Of a stretch of 64,000 bases of DNA, positions 25,362 through 34,683 are shown piece after piece. Origin of the DNA: Pontibaca methylaminivorans (lineage in GTDB: Bacteria; Pseudomonadota; Alphaproteobacteria; Rhodobacterales; Rhodobacteraceae); contig NZ_FTPS01000001.1 in assembly GCF_900156525.1 (NCBI RefSeq), positions 1,302,001-1,366,000 of the forward strand, written 5' to 3'. The notes beneath the pieces were generated by a model, which saw only the letters and a list, made by a program, of their open reading frames with translations, ran no database searches and was not told the origin of the DNA. Made by a program: the position numbers and the translations under genes. Within the stretch, counting starts at the first letter, position 1. Every line of letters starts with the position of its first letter.

Positions 25362-25864
25362 GAAGTTCGGCCCCGGTGGCGAGTCACATCGGGCCCACGA
25401 TGGACAGCAGCCGTTTAGAATCTATTATCGCGTTTCGAGAATCACGCTTGATTCCGCGCCGGCTCTGTGGCGATTTGGCCCTGTCTCCGGCTGCGCGCAA
25501 CCGGAACCGCCAGTCGGCCGACACGCCGGCGCGTCGAGGAAACGGCGACAGGAAACGAAGAATGATCTTGACAACGCGACGGCAAAGGCGTGTTGACCCA
25601 TAAGAAAAATAATTAAACATTGGGAATAAGACGGGGAGAGTGACACGCGGTGGCCGTGATCCGACAGCGACACGACAGGAAGGCCGGCAGATGCCTTGTG
25701 CATCGCGCCATCTCTGTTGTCGTCTCCGGCCGGCCGGCGCCCTGTCCGCCCCCTGCTTATCGTCCGCCCGCTGCGGCACTTGACCGAAGGGGCGCCGGAT
25801 GCCCCTTGGCGGCAGAATGATCCGATAAAAATCCAACCGAACTCAGACCAGGAGCGACAACAGA
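25362..25864. other. 503-base divergent control region between the flhA operon and fhs
   Basis: No gene is recognised here. The left part holds a sigma-28-like element for the minus-strand flagellar operon. The right part has an AT-rich patch at 25600-25620 beginning after TTGACC (25593-25598), a possible fhs promoter. Nearer fhs, AAGGGGC at 25787-25793 pairs with GCCCCTT at 25801-25807. No known riboswitch fold was recognised. Confidence 0.45.
25425..25451 (-). promoter_or_regulatory. sigma-28-like promoter for the lytic transglycosylase-flhA operon
   Basis: Read on the minus strand, TCAA is followed after exactly 15 bases by CGCGATAA. The enteric sigma-28 consensus is TAAA-N15-GCCGATAA, so 9 of 12 positions agree. 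It lies about 65 bases ahead of the operon start. Matched by eye. Confidence 0.35.
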
Positions 25865-27541
25865 ATGGCCATGAAGTCCGATATTCAGATCGCACGCGAA
25901 GCCAGCAAGAAACCCATTCAGGAAATCGGCGAGAAGCTCGGCATCCCTTCCGACGAACTGCTGCCCTACGGGCATGACAAGGCGAAAGTCAGCCAGAAAT
26001 TCATCAACCAGGTTCGCGGCAACAAGGACGGCAAGCTGATCCTCGTGACCTCGATCAACCCGACCCCGGCGGGCGAGGGAAAATCCACCACCACCGTGGG
26101 CCTCGTCGATGGTCTGAACCGTATCGGCAAGAAGGCCGCCGTCTGCATCCGCGAGGCATCGCTCGGACCGAACTTCGGCATGAAGGGCGGCGCCGCCGGT
26201 GGTGGCTATGCGCAGGTCGTTCCCATGGACGACATGAACCTGCACTTCACCGGCGACTTCCACGCGATCACCTCGGCGCACAACCTGCTGGCCGCGATGA
26301 TCGACAACCACATCTACTGGGGCAACAGCCTCGAGATCGACACCCGCCGCGTGACCTGGCGCCGGGTCATCGACATGAACGACCGCGCCCTGCGCCAGAT
26401 CACGGCCAGCCTGGGCGGCGTTTCCAACGGCTTCCCGCGCGAGGCCGGCTTCGACATCACCGTGGCGTCCGAAGTCATGGCGATCCTGTGCCTTGCGAAC
26501 GACCTCAAGGATCTGCAGGAACGCCTCGGCGCCATGATCGTCGCCTATCGCCGCGACAAGTCGCCGGTCTATGCCCGCGACATCAAGGCCGACGGCGCCA
26601 TGACCGTCCTGCTCAAGGACGCGATGCAGCCGAACCTCGTGCAGACGCTCGAGAACAACCCGGCCTTCGTCCACGGCGGCCCCTTCGCGAACATCGCCCA
26701 CGGCTGCAACTCGGTCATCGCCACGACCACCGCGCTCAAGCTGGCGGATTACGTCGTCACCGAAGCCGGTTTCGGTGCCGATCTCGGCGCCGAGAAGTTC
26801 ATGGACATCAAGTGCCGCAAGGCGGGTCTGCACCCGGCCGTCGTGGTGCTGGTCGCCACCGTGCGCGCGATGAAGATGAACGGCGGGCTGGGCAAGAACG
26901 AGCTCGACCACGAGGATGTCGAGGCCGTCAAGAAAGGCTGCCCGAACCTCGGCCGCCACATCGAGAACGTGAAATCCTTCGGCGTGCCGGTCGTGGTGGC
27001 GCTCAACCACTTCGTCCACGACACCGAGGCCGAGATTCAGGCGGTCAAGGATTACGTCAAGACCATGGGTGCGGAAGCGATCGTCTCCAAGCACTGGGCA
27101 CAGGGCGGCGAAGGCGCGGTTGACCTTGCCACCCGTGTCGCCGAGGTCGCGGACGAGGATCCGGGCAACTTCTCGCCCATCTATCCCGACGACATGGGGC
27201 TGTTCCAGAAGATCGAAACCATCGCCAAGCGCATCTACCGCGCCGACGAGGTGCTGGCCGATCAGAAGATCCGCAACCAGCTCAAGGAATGGGAAGAGCA
27301 GGGCTACGGCAACCTGCCGATCTGCATGGCCAAGACGCAGTACAGCTTTACCACCGACCCGAACCGCCGCGGCGCCCCCACGGGCTTTGGCGTGCCGGTG
27401 CGCGAGGTGCGCCTGAGCGCCGGCGCCGGTTTCGTGGTGGTGATCTGCGGCGAGATCATGACCATGCCGGGCCTGCCGAGCGTGCCTTCGGCCGTGAACA
27501 TCAAGCTGGACGCCAATGGCGACATCGAAGGTCTGTCCTGA
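25865..27541 (+). CDS. fhs: formate-tetrahydrofolate ligase
   Basis: This cytosolic enzyme joins formate to tetrahydrofolate using ATP, giving 10-formyl-THF, or runs in reverse to release formate and ATP. The 558-residue product is full length with P-loop TPAGEGKST at 67-75 and the family sequences '[25 protein letters not shown]' and '[16 protein letters not shown]' (motifs cited for recognition). AGGAGCGAC precedes the ATG. It is followed by two folD paralogues on the same strand, so the block interconverts formate, 10-formyl-, methenyl- and methylene-THF. Rhodobacterales use such a route to oxidise methyl groups. Confidence 0.97.
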   Translation: MAMKSDIQIAREASKKPIQEIGEKLGIPSDELLPYGHDKAKVSQKFINQVRGNKDGKLILVTSINPTPAGEGKSTTTVGLVDGLNRIGKKAAVCIREASLGPNFGMKGGAAGGGYAQVVPMDDMNLHFTGDFHAITSAHNLLAAMIDNHIYWGNSLEIDTRRVTWRRVIDMNDRALRQITASLGGVSNGFPREAGFDITVASEVMAILCLANDLKDLQERLGAMIVAYRRDKSPVYARDIKADGAMTVLLKDAMQPNLVQTLENNPAFVHGGPFANIAHGCNSVIATTTALKLADYVVTEAGFGADLGAEKFMDIKCRKAGLHPAVVVLVATVRAMKMNGGLGKNELDHEDVEAVKKGCPNLGRHIENVKSFGVPVVVALNHFVHDTEAEIQAVKDYVKTMGAEAIVSKHWAQGGEGAVDLATRVAEVADEDPGNFSPIYPDDMGLFQKIETIAKRIYRADEVLADQKIRNQLKEWEEQGYGNLPICMAKTQYSFTTDPNRRGAPTGFGVPVREVRLSAGAGFVVVICGEIMTMPGLPSVPSAVNIKLDANGDIEGLS

Positions 27542-27561
27542 CGACCGGCCGATCAGCTAAC

Positions 27562-27592
27562 GGGGACGCGGGGCAGACAGCCTCGCGTCCCC
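27562..27592 (+). terminator. hairpin between fhs and folD
   Basis: GGGGACGCG and CGCGTCCCC form a 9-bp stem around a 13-base loop, 21 bases after the fhs stop, followed by TTCCC. It could terminate or attenuate transcription before the folD pair. Confidence 0.5.
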
Positions 27593-27646
27593 TTCCCGCA
27601 TCAGGCGGAAACCCAATGTAACGAAATCAAGCAGGAGCGGCATGTC

Positions 27647-28537
27647 ATGGCGGCGACGGTGATTGACGGAAAGGCGTTCGCGGCAAAGGTGCGCGGACAG
27701 GTGGCAGAACATGTGGACCGGCTGAAATCCGGCCACGGCATCACGCCGGGTCTGGCGGTCGTGCTGGTGGGCAGCGATCCGGCCTCCGAGGTCTATGTCC
27801 GCTCCAAGGGCAAGATGACCGTCGAGGTCGGCATGAAATCCTTCGAGCACAAGCTTTCGGCCGACACGTCGGAAAAGGATCTTCTGGACCTGATCGACAA
27901 GCTGAACAACGATCCCGAGGTGCACGGCATCCTGGTGCAGCTTCCCCTGCCCGACCATCTTGACGAGGATCTGGTGATCAACTCGATCACGCCCGCCAAG
28001 GACGTGGACGGATTCCACATCTCGAACGTCGGACTCCTCAGCACCGGCCAGAAAAGCATGGTGCCCTGCACGCCGCTCGGCTGCCTGATGATGCTGCGCG
28101 ACCATCACGGCTCCATCTCGGGGATGGATGCGGTGGTGATCGGACGCTCGAACATCGTCGGCAAACCGATGGCCCAGCTGCTGCTGCGCGACAGCGCGAC
28201 CGTGACCATCGCCCACAGCCGCACCAAGGATCTGCCCGAGGTGGTGCGCCGCGCCGATATCGTCGTGGCGGCGGTCGGCCGGCCGGAAATGGTCATCGGC
28301 GACTGGATCAAGCCCGGTGCGACCGTCATCGACGTGGGCATCAACCGTATCGAGCGCGACGGCAAGACCAAGCTGGTCGGTGACGCCGATTATGAAAGCT
28401 GCGCCAAGGTCGCCGGCGCGATCACCCCGGTGCCGGGCGGCGTCGGCCCCATGACCATCGCCTGCCTGCTGGCCAACACGCTGACCGCCTGCTGCCGCGC
28501 AAACGGGCTTGATGAACCGGAAGGGCTGACGGCGTGA
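27647..28537 (+). CDS. folD: methylene-THF dehydrogenase / methenyl-THF cyclohydrolase
   Basis: FolD oxidises 5,10-methylene-THF with NADP and hydrolyses the product to 10-formyl-THF. The 296-residue protein has every catalytic residue at the same position as E. coli FolD: Y50 and K54 (YVRSK), Q98 (LVQLPLP) and D121 (KDVDGFH). The Rossmann motif '[17 protein letters not shown]' follows. CAGGAG stands 9 bases ahead of the ATG. Its stop overlaps the GTG start of the second folD, so the two proteins are made together. Confidence 0.96.
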   Translation: MAATVIDGKAFAAKVRGQVAEHVDRLKSGHGITPGLAVVLVGSDPASEVYVRSKGKMTVEVGMKSFEHKLSADTSEKDLLDLIDKLNNDPEVHGILVQLPLPDHLDEDLVINSITPAKDVDGFHISNVGLLSTGQKSMVPCTPLGCLMMLRDHHGSISGMDAVVIGRSNIVGKPMAQLLLRDSATVTIAHSRTKDLPEVVRRADIVVAAVGRPEMVIGDWIKPGATVIDVGINRIERDGKTKLVGDADYESCAKVAGAITPVPGGVGPMTIACLLANTLTACCRANGLDEPEGLTA

Positions 28538-29430
28538 CCACCGATTCCCGGAACAACCATCGCCTGATTCACGGCAAGGTGGTCGCGGACCGCATCCTTG
28601 GCGAGGTCAAGGAATATGTCGATGCCGCGGGCGGCGGCGACAAGGTCGGCCGGCTGGTCTCGATCAGCATCGGCGAAAACCCGGCGGTCGCCGTTTATGT
28701 CCGCAACCAGGCGCGCAACGCGGCAAAGGTCGGGCTGCGCTTCGATCAGCAGCTCTGGGGCGAAGAGGTCAGCCAGGAAGAGTGCAAGCAGCTCATCCTC
28801 GAGATGAACGACGATCCCAATGTGCTGGGCGTCATCCTGCAGCGCCCGCTGCCCAAGCACATCAACGTCCGTTCGCTGCAATCGGCGATTCACCCGCTCA
28901 AGGACGTGGAGGGGATGAACCCCTCCTCGATCGGCAATATCGTCTATTCGGACATCGCGCTCGCGCCCTGCACCGCGGCGGCCTCGGTCGAACTGCTGAA
29001 GGAGACCGGCCTCGATCTCAAGGGGCTCGAGGTGGTGATGATCGGACATTCCGAAATCGTCGGCAAGCCGGCGGCCTTCCTGCTCATGGCCGAGGGCGCG
29101 ACCGTAACCGTCTGCCATCACATGACCCGCGCCCTGGCGATCCATTCGCGACGCGCCGATGCGCTGGTGGTGGCGGTCGGAAAGCCGCATTTCATCGGCC
29201 CCGACATGATCAAGCCGGGCGCGGCGGTGATCGACATCGGCATCAACCAGGTCACCCATGTGGACGGCTCGACCAAGATCGTCGGCGACGTGGATACCGA
29301 TGCGGTGCTGGACGTGGCCGGATGGGTTACTCCGGTTCCGGGCGGTGTCGGGCCGGTGACGGTCGCGATCCTGATGCGCAACGCCATCGTTGCCCATCAG
29401 CGCCAGAAGAACGCCGGCTGGCTGGACTGA
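28534..29430 (+). CDS. FolD paralogue lacking cyclohydrolase catalytic residues
   Basis: A 298-residue FolD-family protein whose GTG start overlaps the folD stop (GTGA). Fold and cofactor motifs are intact: '[18 protein letters not shown]' and '[16 protein letters not shown]'. At the active site Y55 is kept but the essential lysine is Gln (YVRNQ, Q59); Q103 is kept (LQRPLP); and the key aspartate is Glu (KDVEGM, E126). In characterised FolD enzymes the Lys is needed for cyclohydrolase activity and affects dehydrogenase activity. The protein may be a dehydrogenase only, act on a different pterin, or be a regulatory partner of the true FolD. It is not a decaying gene, since the rest is well conserved. 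Confidence 0.85.
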   Translation: MTTDSRNNHRLIHGKVVADRILGEVKEYVDAAGGGDKVGRLVSISIGENPAVAVYVRNQARNAAKVGLRFDQQLWGEEVSQEECKQLILEMNDDPNVLGVILQRPLPKHINVRSLQSAIHPLKDVEGMNPSSIGNIVYSDIALAPCTAAASVELLKETGLDLKGLEVVMIGHSEIVGKPAAFLLMAEGATVTVCHHMTRALAIHSRRADALVVAVGKPHFIGPDMIKPGAAVIDIGINQVTHVDGSTKIVGDVDTDAVLDVAGWVTPVPGGVGPVTVAILMRNAIVAHQRQKNAGWLD

Positions 29431-29437
29431 TTCCCGG

Positions 29438-29463
29438 CGGGCGCGGGGTTATCTCCGCGCCCG
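29438..29463 (+). terminator. terminator after the folD pair
   Basis: CGGGCGCGG and CCGCGCCCG form a perfect 9-bp stem around an 8-base loop, 7 bases after the stop, followed by TTAA. Confidence 0.6.
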
Positions 29464-29517
29464 TTAACCGCCCCTTCATGCGGCCCGGTCACCGTGACGC
29501 GGGAAGGAGCACACCGC

Positions 29518-29862
29518 ATGATCGACTGGGGCCGGATCCGGGACTTGCGCCACGACGTCGGCGCGGGAAATTTTACCGAAATCCTCGATCTTTTCCTGCA
29601 GGAGGCCGACGATCTCCTGCGGCAGCTTGCGCAGGCAGCCGACAGCGCCGCGCAGGGCGACATCCTGCATTGCCTTCGCGGCAGCGCGCTTTCCCTGGGT
29701 TTTTGCGATCTGGTCCGGCTCTGCTCCGATCCCGCAATCGTTCCGGGCGCGGGCCCGCCCGACACGGCCAACCTCCGCGCGGCCTTCGAGCGGGAGCGCG
29801 ACGCGCTTCTTGCCGGGCTTGGCGCGCCCGGCCACCCCTCGCCCACCGAGGGCGGGGCCTGA
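29518..29862 (+). CDS. orphan histidine phosphotransfer (HPt) protein
   Basis: A 114-residue protein consisting of one HPt helix bundle. The phosphoacceptor motif is HCLRGSAL with H51, preceded by 'FTEILDLFLQEADDLLRQLAQA'. HPt proteins relay phosphate between hybrid histidine kinases and response regulators. No kinase or regulator gene is nearby, so its partners are elsewhere. I chose the ATG at 29518 because GGAAGGAG lies 8 bases upstream; an upstream in-frame start at 29494 has no such site. Convergent with ilvA. Confidence 0.82.
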   Translation: MIDWGRIRDLRHDVGAGNFTEILDLFLQEADDLLRQLAQAADSAAQGDILHCLRGSALSLGFCDLVRLCSDPAIVPGAGPPDTANLRAAFERERDALLAGLGAPGHPSPTEGGA

Positions 29863-29892
29863 TCCGTTCAGACCGCGGCAACCGGGGGGCGT

Positions 29893-31119
29893 TCAGATCA
29901 CGAACTGGGCCAGGGTCTCGTCGTTGGTGATGTCGGTATAGACGAATCCGCTCGCGTCCAGATCGTCGAACAGGCGGCGGAAATTCTCGGGGTGGTCGGT
30001 CTCGATCCCGATCAGGACCGAACCGAAATTGCGCGCCGATTTCTTCAGGTATTCGAACCGTGCGATATCGTCCTCGGGGCCGAGGATCTCCAGGAAATCC
30101 TTCAGCGCGCCGGGGCGCTGCGGCAGGCGCAGGATGAAGTATTTCTTCAGGCCCGCGTAACGCTGCGCGCGCTCCTTGACCTCGGGCAGGCGCTCGAAAT
30201 CGAAATTCCCGCCCGAGGTGACGCAGACCACGCGCTTGCCGCGGATCCGGTCGGTCAGATCGCCAAGCGCCTCGATGGACAGCGCCCCCGCCGGTTCCAG
30301 CACGATGCCCTCGACATTCAGCATCTCGATGATGGTGGCGCAGACCCGATCTTCGGAGATCACCAGCGAATCGGCAGGCGCCACGTCGCGCAGCACCGAA
30401 AACGGCCGCTCGCCGATCTGGCCGACCGCCGCCCCGTCAACGAAGGTATCGACCCGCTCAAGCGGCACCGGGCGGCCGGCGTTCAATGCCTCGCGCAGGC
30501 TCGCACCGCCGCGCGGCTCGACATAGACCGGGTGCGTCCGTCCGGCGAACCAGAGCGTGACCCCCGCTGCCATGCCGCCGCCACCGACCGGGAGCACGAC
30601 GAAATCCGGCAGCGCGTCAAGTTCGCGCTCGATTTCGAGCGCAAGCGTCGCCTGCCCCTCGATCACGTCGTCATCGTCGAAAGGCGCAAGGAAATGGCCG
30701 CCGTGTTCGGCGCACCAGCGCTGCGCTTCGGCCAGCGTGTGATCGAAATAGTCGCCGACCAGGTTGATCTCGATATGGTCGCCGCCAAAGGCCCGCGTCT
30801 TGCGGATCTTCTGCTGCGGCGTCGTCACCGGCATGAAGATCACCCCGCGCACGCCGAATTGCCGGCACATGAAGGCAACCCCCTGCGCATGGTTCCCGGC
30901 GCTGGCGCAGACGAACAGATCCTGCCCGTTCTGCTTGCGCATCGCATTGAGCGCCCCGCGCAGCTTGTAGGAGCGCACCGGGCTCAGATCCTCGCGCTTG
31001 AGCCAGATGTCCGCATCGAACCGCTGCGAGAGATGATCGTTGCGCAAAAGCGGGGTCGGCGGGAACACCTTGCGCATTTCGGCTTCGGCCGCGCGCACCC
31101 TGTCGTGGAATCCGGTCAT
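29893..31119 (-). CDS. ilvA: threonine ammonia-lyase (biosynthetic)
   Basis: This PLP enzyme deaminates threonine to 2-oxobutanoate, the first step of isoleucine synthesis. From ATG 31119 (AAGGAG upstream) it has 408 residues. The PLP lysine is K52 (VRSYKLRGA) and the glycine loop is [10 protein letters not shown]. The C-terminal segment '[20 protein letters not shown]...GSVLIGIE' is a single ACT-like regulatory domain, which is the short form compared with the two-domain E. coli enzyme of about 514 residues. Feedback control by isoleucine is likely from the family. It is divergent from argG. Confidence 0.95.
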   Translation of the reverse strand: MTGFHDRVRAAEAEMRKVFPPTPLLRNDHLSQRFDADIWLKREDLSPVRSYKLRGALNAMRKQNGQDLFVCASAGNHAQGVAFMCRQFGVRGVIFMPVTTPQQKIRKTRAFGGDHIEINLVGDYFDHTLAEAQRWCAEHGGHFLAPFDDDDVIEGQATLALEIERELDALPDFVVLPVGGGGMAAGVTLWFAGRTHPVYVEPRGGASLREALNAGRPVPLERVDTFVDGAAVGQIGERPFSVLRDVAPADSLVISEDRVCATIIEMLNVEGIVLEPAGALSIEALGDLTDRIRGKRVVCVTSGGNFDFERLPEVKERAQRYAGLKKYFILRLPQRPGALKDFLEILGPEDDIARFEYLKKSARNFGSVLIGIETDHPENFRRLFDDLDASGFVYTDITNDETLAQFVI

Positions 31120-31225
31120 CAATACTCCTTGCCGCAGCTTGCCGGCCGGTTCAAGCGCTGGCCGCTTGCCGAGATATGCAAAACCCGTTACGCCGCTGGC
31201 AAGTTGCGCACAAGGAACGTTTGTC

Positions 31226-32452
31226 ATGTCCACACCCAAGAAAGTCGTTCTCGCCTATTCGGGCGGCCTGGATACCTCGATCATCCTGAAATGGCTCCAG
31301 ACCGCCTATGGCTGCGAGGTCGTGACCTTCACGGCGGATCTTGGCCAGGGCGAGGAGCTGGAGCCCGCGCGCAAGAAGGCCGAACTTCTGGGGATCAGCC
31401 CGGACAACATCTATATCGAGGATCTGCGCGAGGAATTCGTGCGCGATTTCGTCTTTCCCATGTTCCGCGCCAATGCGGTCTATGAGGGGCTTTACCTGCT
31501 GGGTTCGTCGATTGCGCGGCCGCTGATTTCCAAGCGCCTGATCGAGATCGCCGCCGAAACCGGCGCCGATGCGATCGCGCACGGGGCCACGGGCAAGGGC
31601 AACGATCAGGTGCGGTTCGAACTCGCGGCCTATGCGCTCAATCCCGACATCAAGGTGATTGCGCCCTGGCGCGAATGGGATCTGACCAGCCGCACCCGGC
31701 TGCTGGATTTCGCCGAAAAGAACCAGATCCCGATCGCGAAGGACAAGCGTGGCGAGGCCCCGTTCTCGGTCGATGCGAACCTGCTGCACACCTCGTCCGA
31801 GGGAAAGATCCTCGAGGATCCGGCGGTGGATGCACCGGATTACGTCTATCAGCGCACGGTGAACCCCGAAGACGCCCCCGACACGCCCGAATTCATCGAG
31901 ATCGGTTTCGAGCGCGGCGATGCGGTCAGCATAAACGGTGAGGCACTGTCCCCGGCCACGCTGCTCACGCGGCTCAATGACTATGGCCGCAAGCACGGGA
32001 TCGGGCGGCTTGACCTGGTCGAGGGGCGCTTTGTCGGCATGAAATCCCGCGGCATCTATGAAACGCCGGGCGGTGCGATCCTGCTCGAGGCGCATCGCGG
32101 GATCGAGCAGATCACGCTCGACCGCAATGCCGGGCACCTCAAGGATCAGCTGATGCCGCAATATGCGGAAATGATCTACAACGGTTTCTGGTTCAGCCCC
32201 GAACGCGAGATGCTTCAGGCGCTGATCGACAAGAGCCAGGAACATGTGACCGGAACCGCGCGGGTCAAGCTTTACAAGGGGCTTGCGCGCACGGTGGGGC
32301 GCTGGTCCGATCAGTCGCTTTACTCGGAAGAACACGTCACCTTCGAGGATGACGCCGGCGCCTATGACCAGAAGGACGCGGCCGGCTTCATCAAGCTCAA
32401 CGCGCTGCGGCTGCGCCTGAACGCGATGCGCGCCCGCAAGGCCGGGAAGTGA
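31226..32452 (+). CDS. argG: argininosuccinate synthase
   Basis: ArgG joins citrulline and aspartate with ATP in arginine synthesis. The 408-residue protein starts [18 protein letters not shown], with the PP-loop SGGLDTS at residues 12-18, and continues with '[15 protein letters not shown]' and '[18 protein letters not shown]', all characteristic. AAGGAACG precedes the ATG at 31226. The stop overlaps the GTG start of the DUF1810 gene, so that gene rides on the argG transcript. Confidence 0.97.
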   Translation: MSTPKKVVLAYSGGLDTSIILKWLQTAYGCEVVTFTADLGQGEELEPARKKAELLGISPDNIYIEDLREEFVRDFVFPMFRANAVYEGLYLLGSSIARPLISKRLIEIAAETGADAIAHGATGKGNDQVRFELAAYALNPDIKVIAPWREWDLTSRTRLLDFAEKNQIPIAKDKRGEAPFSVDANLLHTSSEGKILEDPAVDAPDYVYQRTVNPEDAPDTPEFIEIGFERGDAVSINGEALSPATLLTRLNDYGRKHGIGRLDLVEGRFVGMKSRGIYETPGGAILLEAHRGIEQITLDRNAGHLKDQLMPQYAEMIYNGFWFSPEREMLQALIDKSQEHVTGTARVKLYKGLARTVGRWSDQSLYSEEHVTFEDDAGAYDQKDAAGFIKLNALRLRLNAMRARKAGK

Positions 32453-32897
32453 CGCAAGGCTTCGACGCCGGGGATTTCATCGCCGCCCAGAACCGGGTGT
32501 GGGATGACGTCCTCGGCGAATTGCGCAAAGGGCAGAAACGCAGCCACTGGATAAAGGGCAGAAACGCAGCCACTGGATCTGGTTCGTCTTTCCCCAGCTT
32601 GCCGCGCTCGGGCAGTCATCCATGTCGCAGCGCTACGGCCTGCGCGATCCGGCAGAGGCCCGCAGCTATCTGGCCGATGAGACCCTGCACGCGCGTCTGG
32701 TCGAGGCCGTCGGCATCCTGACGGGTCACGAGGACAAGAGCGCCGAGGACATTCTCGGACCTCTTGATGCGCTCAAGCTGCGATCATCGCTGACGCTGTT
32801 TGCGGCGGTCCCGGGGGCGCCCGAGATATTCGGGCGCGCCCTTGCGCAGTTCTTCCAGGGCAGGAGATGCCCGAAAACGCTGGACCTGATCGGTTGA
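32449..32897 (+). pseudogene. DUF1810 family gene disrupted by a 26-bp tandem duplication
   Basis: The gene starts with GTG overlapping the argG stop and reads [35 protein letters not shown] before a 26-bp direct duplication throws the frame. Removing one copy gives RSHWIWFVFPQLAALGQSSMSQRYGLRD and continues to the stop at 32897, about 140 residues, typical of DUF1810 (a small fold related to YbiA/NADAR-type proteins). The DUF1810 signature 'DALKLRSSLTLF' lies after the break. As written, only the N-terminal 38 residues are in frame. The lesion could revert by recombination between the copies. Confidence 0.85.
32527..32578 (+). repeat. 26-bp perfect tandem duplication
   Basis: The 26 bases at 32527-32552, beginning AAAGGGCAGAAACG and ending CACTGGAT, are repeated exactly at 32553-32578. 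The unit is not a multiple of three and breaks the DUF1810 reading frame. Confidence 0.97.
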
Positions 32898-32914
32898 GTC
32901 AGGCGGCCTGCGGT

Positions 32915-33457
32915 TCAGGCCAGCTTGTTCAGGAACTCGTCGGGGTCATAGGTGCGGGACAGCTTCGGCGCGGTGAAATCCACATGCACGATGCGCTGGC
33001 GCTGCGCCGGGCCGGAAAAGCGGCGGAACAGGAATTCCGTGTCGCTCATGTTGCCGCGGATCATGAGCCAGCGCGCGATCTGTGCCGTCAGCCCGCGATA
33101 GGGCACGATGAAATCCATGATCCAGAGCCGATCGCCCCCGACCCATTCATCGGGATAAAGATATTCACCCGCGATCATCCTGCGTTCGCTTTCGCGCGTA
33201 AGACGGGCCCAAGTATACATGCCCCGCGGCACATCATCGAAACGATAGACGCGGAACTGCCCGGTCTCGATCGCCGGTTCCAGCGAGGCCCGCAGTCCGC
33301 CCACGCTCAACCGGGTGTGCCGGCCGCTGCGGAAGGCGAGGAACAGCGCGTCGCCATAGACGCGAAGCTTTTCCGCCGATGGCAATTCCACCGGCGGAAG
33401 CTCTTTGCCCGTGCTGTCACGCGGGGTGCTGTCGGGCAGCGTTGGTGCCTCGTTCAC
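32915..33457 (-). CDS. HlyC-like toxin-activating lysine acyltransferase
   Basis: A 180-residue protein with the RTX acyltransferase pattern. H47 (SGRHTRLSV) aligns with the catalytic His of HlyC, and D115 (GDRLWIMDFIVPY) aligns with its catalytic Asp; 'MYTWARLTRESERR' matches the HlyC 'YCSWANLSLENE' block. Known members move a fatty acyl group from acyl-ACP to internal lysines of RTX toxins. Here no RTX toxin or GGxGxD repeat protein is adjacent. Instead its start overlaps the stop of a Hint-domain protein (ATGA), making that the likely substrate. The N-terminal 25 residues are a variable Pro-rich lead. Confidence 0.8.
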   Translation of the reverse strand: MNEAPTLPDSTPRDSTGKELPPVELPSAEKLRVYGDALFLAFRSGRHTRLSVGGLRASLEPAIETGQFRVYRFDDVPRGMYTWARLTRESERRMIAGEYLYPDEWVGGDRLWIMDFIVPYRGLTAQIARWLMIRGNMSDTEFLFRRFSGPAQRQRIVHVDFTAPKLSRTYDPDEFLNKLA

Positions 33458-34479
33458 GCCTCGGCGGCCCCGTCAAGGAGCATCCGCGCCTCCCACGGGC
33501 GCAGCGACCGGCGGGCGGCCTTGCCCTGGCCGCGCACATCGGCCAGCGCCGGGAACAGCGACAGGATTTCGTCGCGCACCGCCCGGTCCAGCGCGTTGAG
33601 GGAATATTCCTGCGGGTGGAAGCTTTCGGTCGGCAGCCCCTCGGTCAGCATGATCTGGTGCGTATCGAAGAGGATATGGAAATACTCGACCTCTTCGGCA
33701 GCGGCATCAATGCGGATCGTTTCGTCATTGACCAGTGCCTTGGCGGGCGCGAGCACCTCGTTCTCACCGAACAGGAGCTCGGCGCGCCAGCCGCCAAGCA
33801 GGACGCGGTGCTGGGGCGAAACCAGCAGATCACGCGCCGGGCGGTTTTCACCGAGCGCCCCGGCCCGGATGCGCACCGGGCGCAGATGCGGGCGGGCGGC
33901 AAGTTCGGCCCCGCCGACCCTGCGCGAGCCGATCCAGCGCACCGCCTGCGCAGGCCCGTCAACCGTATCGACCAGATCGCCGACCGCCAGCGACTCGACC
34001 GGAACCTCGCCGTCCGGCGTCGCGATCCGGGTGCCGCGCGCAACGCAGATCAGCAGGTTGATATAAACACCGTCCGTCTCGCCCCGCACGCCGTTGCGGA
34101 TCGGCGTCACGTGGAAATATGCAAGCTGGTCATAGCCGCTGGCCAGCACCGCATCCCAGTCGGCGACGAAGGTATAGGTTCCGTCGGCAGAATTCGTGGT
34201 CAGGGTGCCGAACGGCCAGTTGTCGGCCGCGATCATGTTGTTGTTCGCTTCCGGCCCGTCGGCGCCATAGGCGCTGAAGCCGATGCCGCTGAATTCATAG
34301 GTGATGTTCCCGGCGTCACCAGTGTCATGACCCTGGTTAAAGACGTTGAAATCGCCGGTTATCTCGTTTGCGTCGGATAGCCGAAGGTCGAGAGTCGCCT
34401 TCCAGATGTCATTGTCGCCGGACGGGTTCGTCGTATCCGTCCCGACATCCCGGATATCATAGTTTGTGTGGAACCCCAT
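33454..34479 (-). CDS. Hint (hedgehog/intein) domain protein, likely acyltransferase substrate
   Basis: A 341-residue protein in two parts. Residues 1-144 form a beta-rich, Asp/Asn/Gly-rich domain of unknown type with no signal peptide. A Hint_2-type domain follows: C145 in CVARGTRIATPDGEVPVE (block A), then 'VRWIGSRRV', 'PVRIRAGALGENRPARDLLVSPQHRVLL' with H224 in block B, and 'EVLAPAKALV'. Hint domains cleave their own chain at the block A cysteine. The N-terminal part holds exactly one lysine, K27. The downstream HlyC-like acyltransferase is translationally coupled. TTGAGGAG precedes the ATG. Export route and biological role are unknown. Confidence 0.82.
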   Translation of the reverse strand: MGFHTNYDIRDVGTDTTNPSGDNDIWKATLDLRLSDANEITGDFNVFNQGHDTGDAGNITYEFSGIGFSAYGADGPEANNNMIAADNWPFGTLTTNSADGTYTFVADWDAVLASGYDQLAYFHVTPIRNGVRGETDGVYINLLICVARGTRIATPDGEVPVESLAVGDLVDTVDGPAQAVRWIGSRRVGGAELAARPHLRPVRIRAGALGENRPARDLLVSPQHRVLLGGWRAELLFGENEVLAPAKALVNDETIRIDAAAEEVEYFHILFDTHQIMLTEGLPTESFHPQEYSLNALDRAVRDEILSLFPALADVRGQGKAARRSLRPWEARMLLDGAAEA

Positions 34480-34683
34480 GCCACTCGTCTCCTCAATGCA
34501 CTATTTACCAAACAGCAGGCGCAAGTTAACTCCTCATACACCAGTTTCCCGGCACCGGGAACAGGATTCTTCACCGGCCTGCGGGCCTCGGGGCGCACCG
34601 GCAACGGATATGCCCATGGTTTCATCTTTCGCCGGTCGGGCGGGCTTTGTAAGGTCGCGCCGGTCCCGTGACGTGGAGGTTCC

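Noticed and set aside
22551-25418. Open frame of about 950 codons on the plus strand
   Set aside because: It is antisense to flhA and the lytic transglycosylase gene, with unnatural Arg/His/Asp composition; the minus-strand proteins are unmistakable.
25640-25864. Possible folate riboswitch upstream of fhs
   Set aside because: Only a 7-bp hairpin (25787-25807) is visible; no known tetrahydrofolate aptamer core could be traced.
28534-29430. Second FolD as MtdA/MtdB-type enzyme
   Set aside because: Sequence layout, the YxxxQ/LQRPLP/KDVEG positions and the C-terminal PVPGGVGP motif are those of the FolD family, not MtdA.
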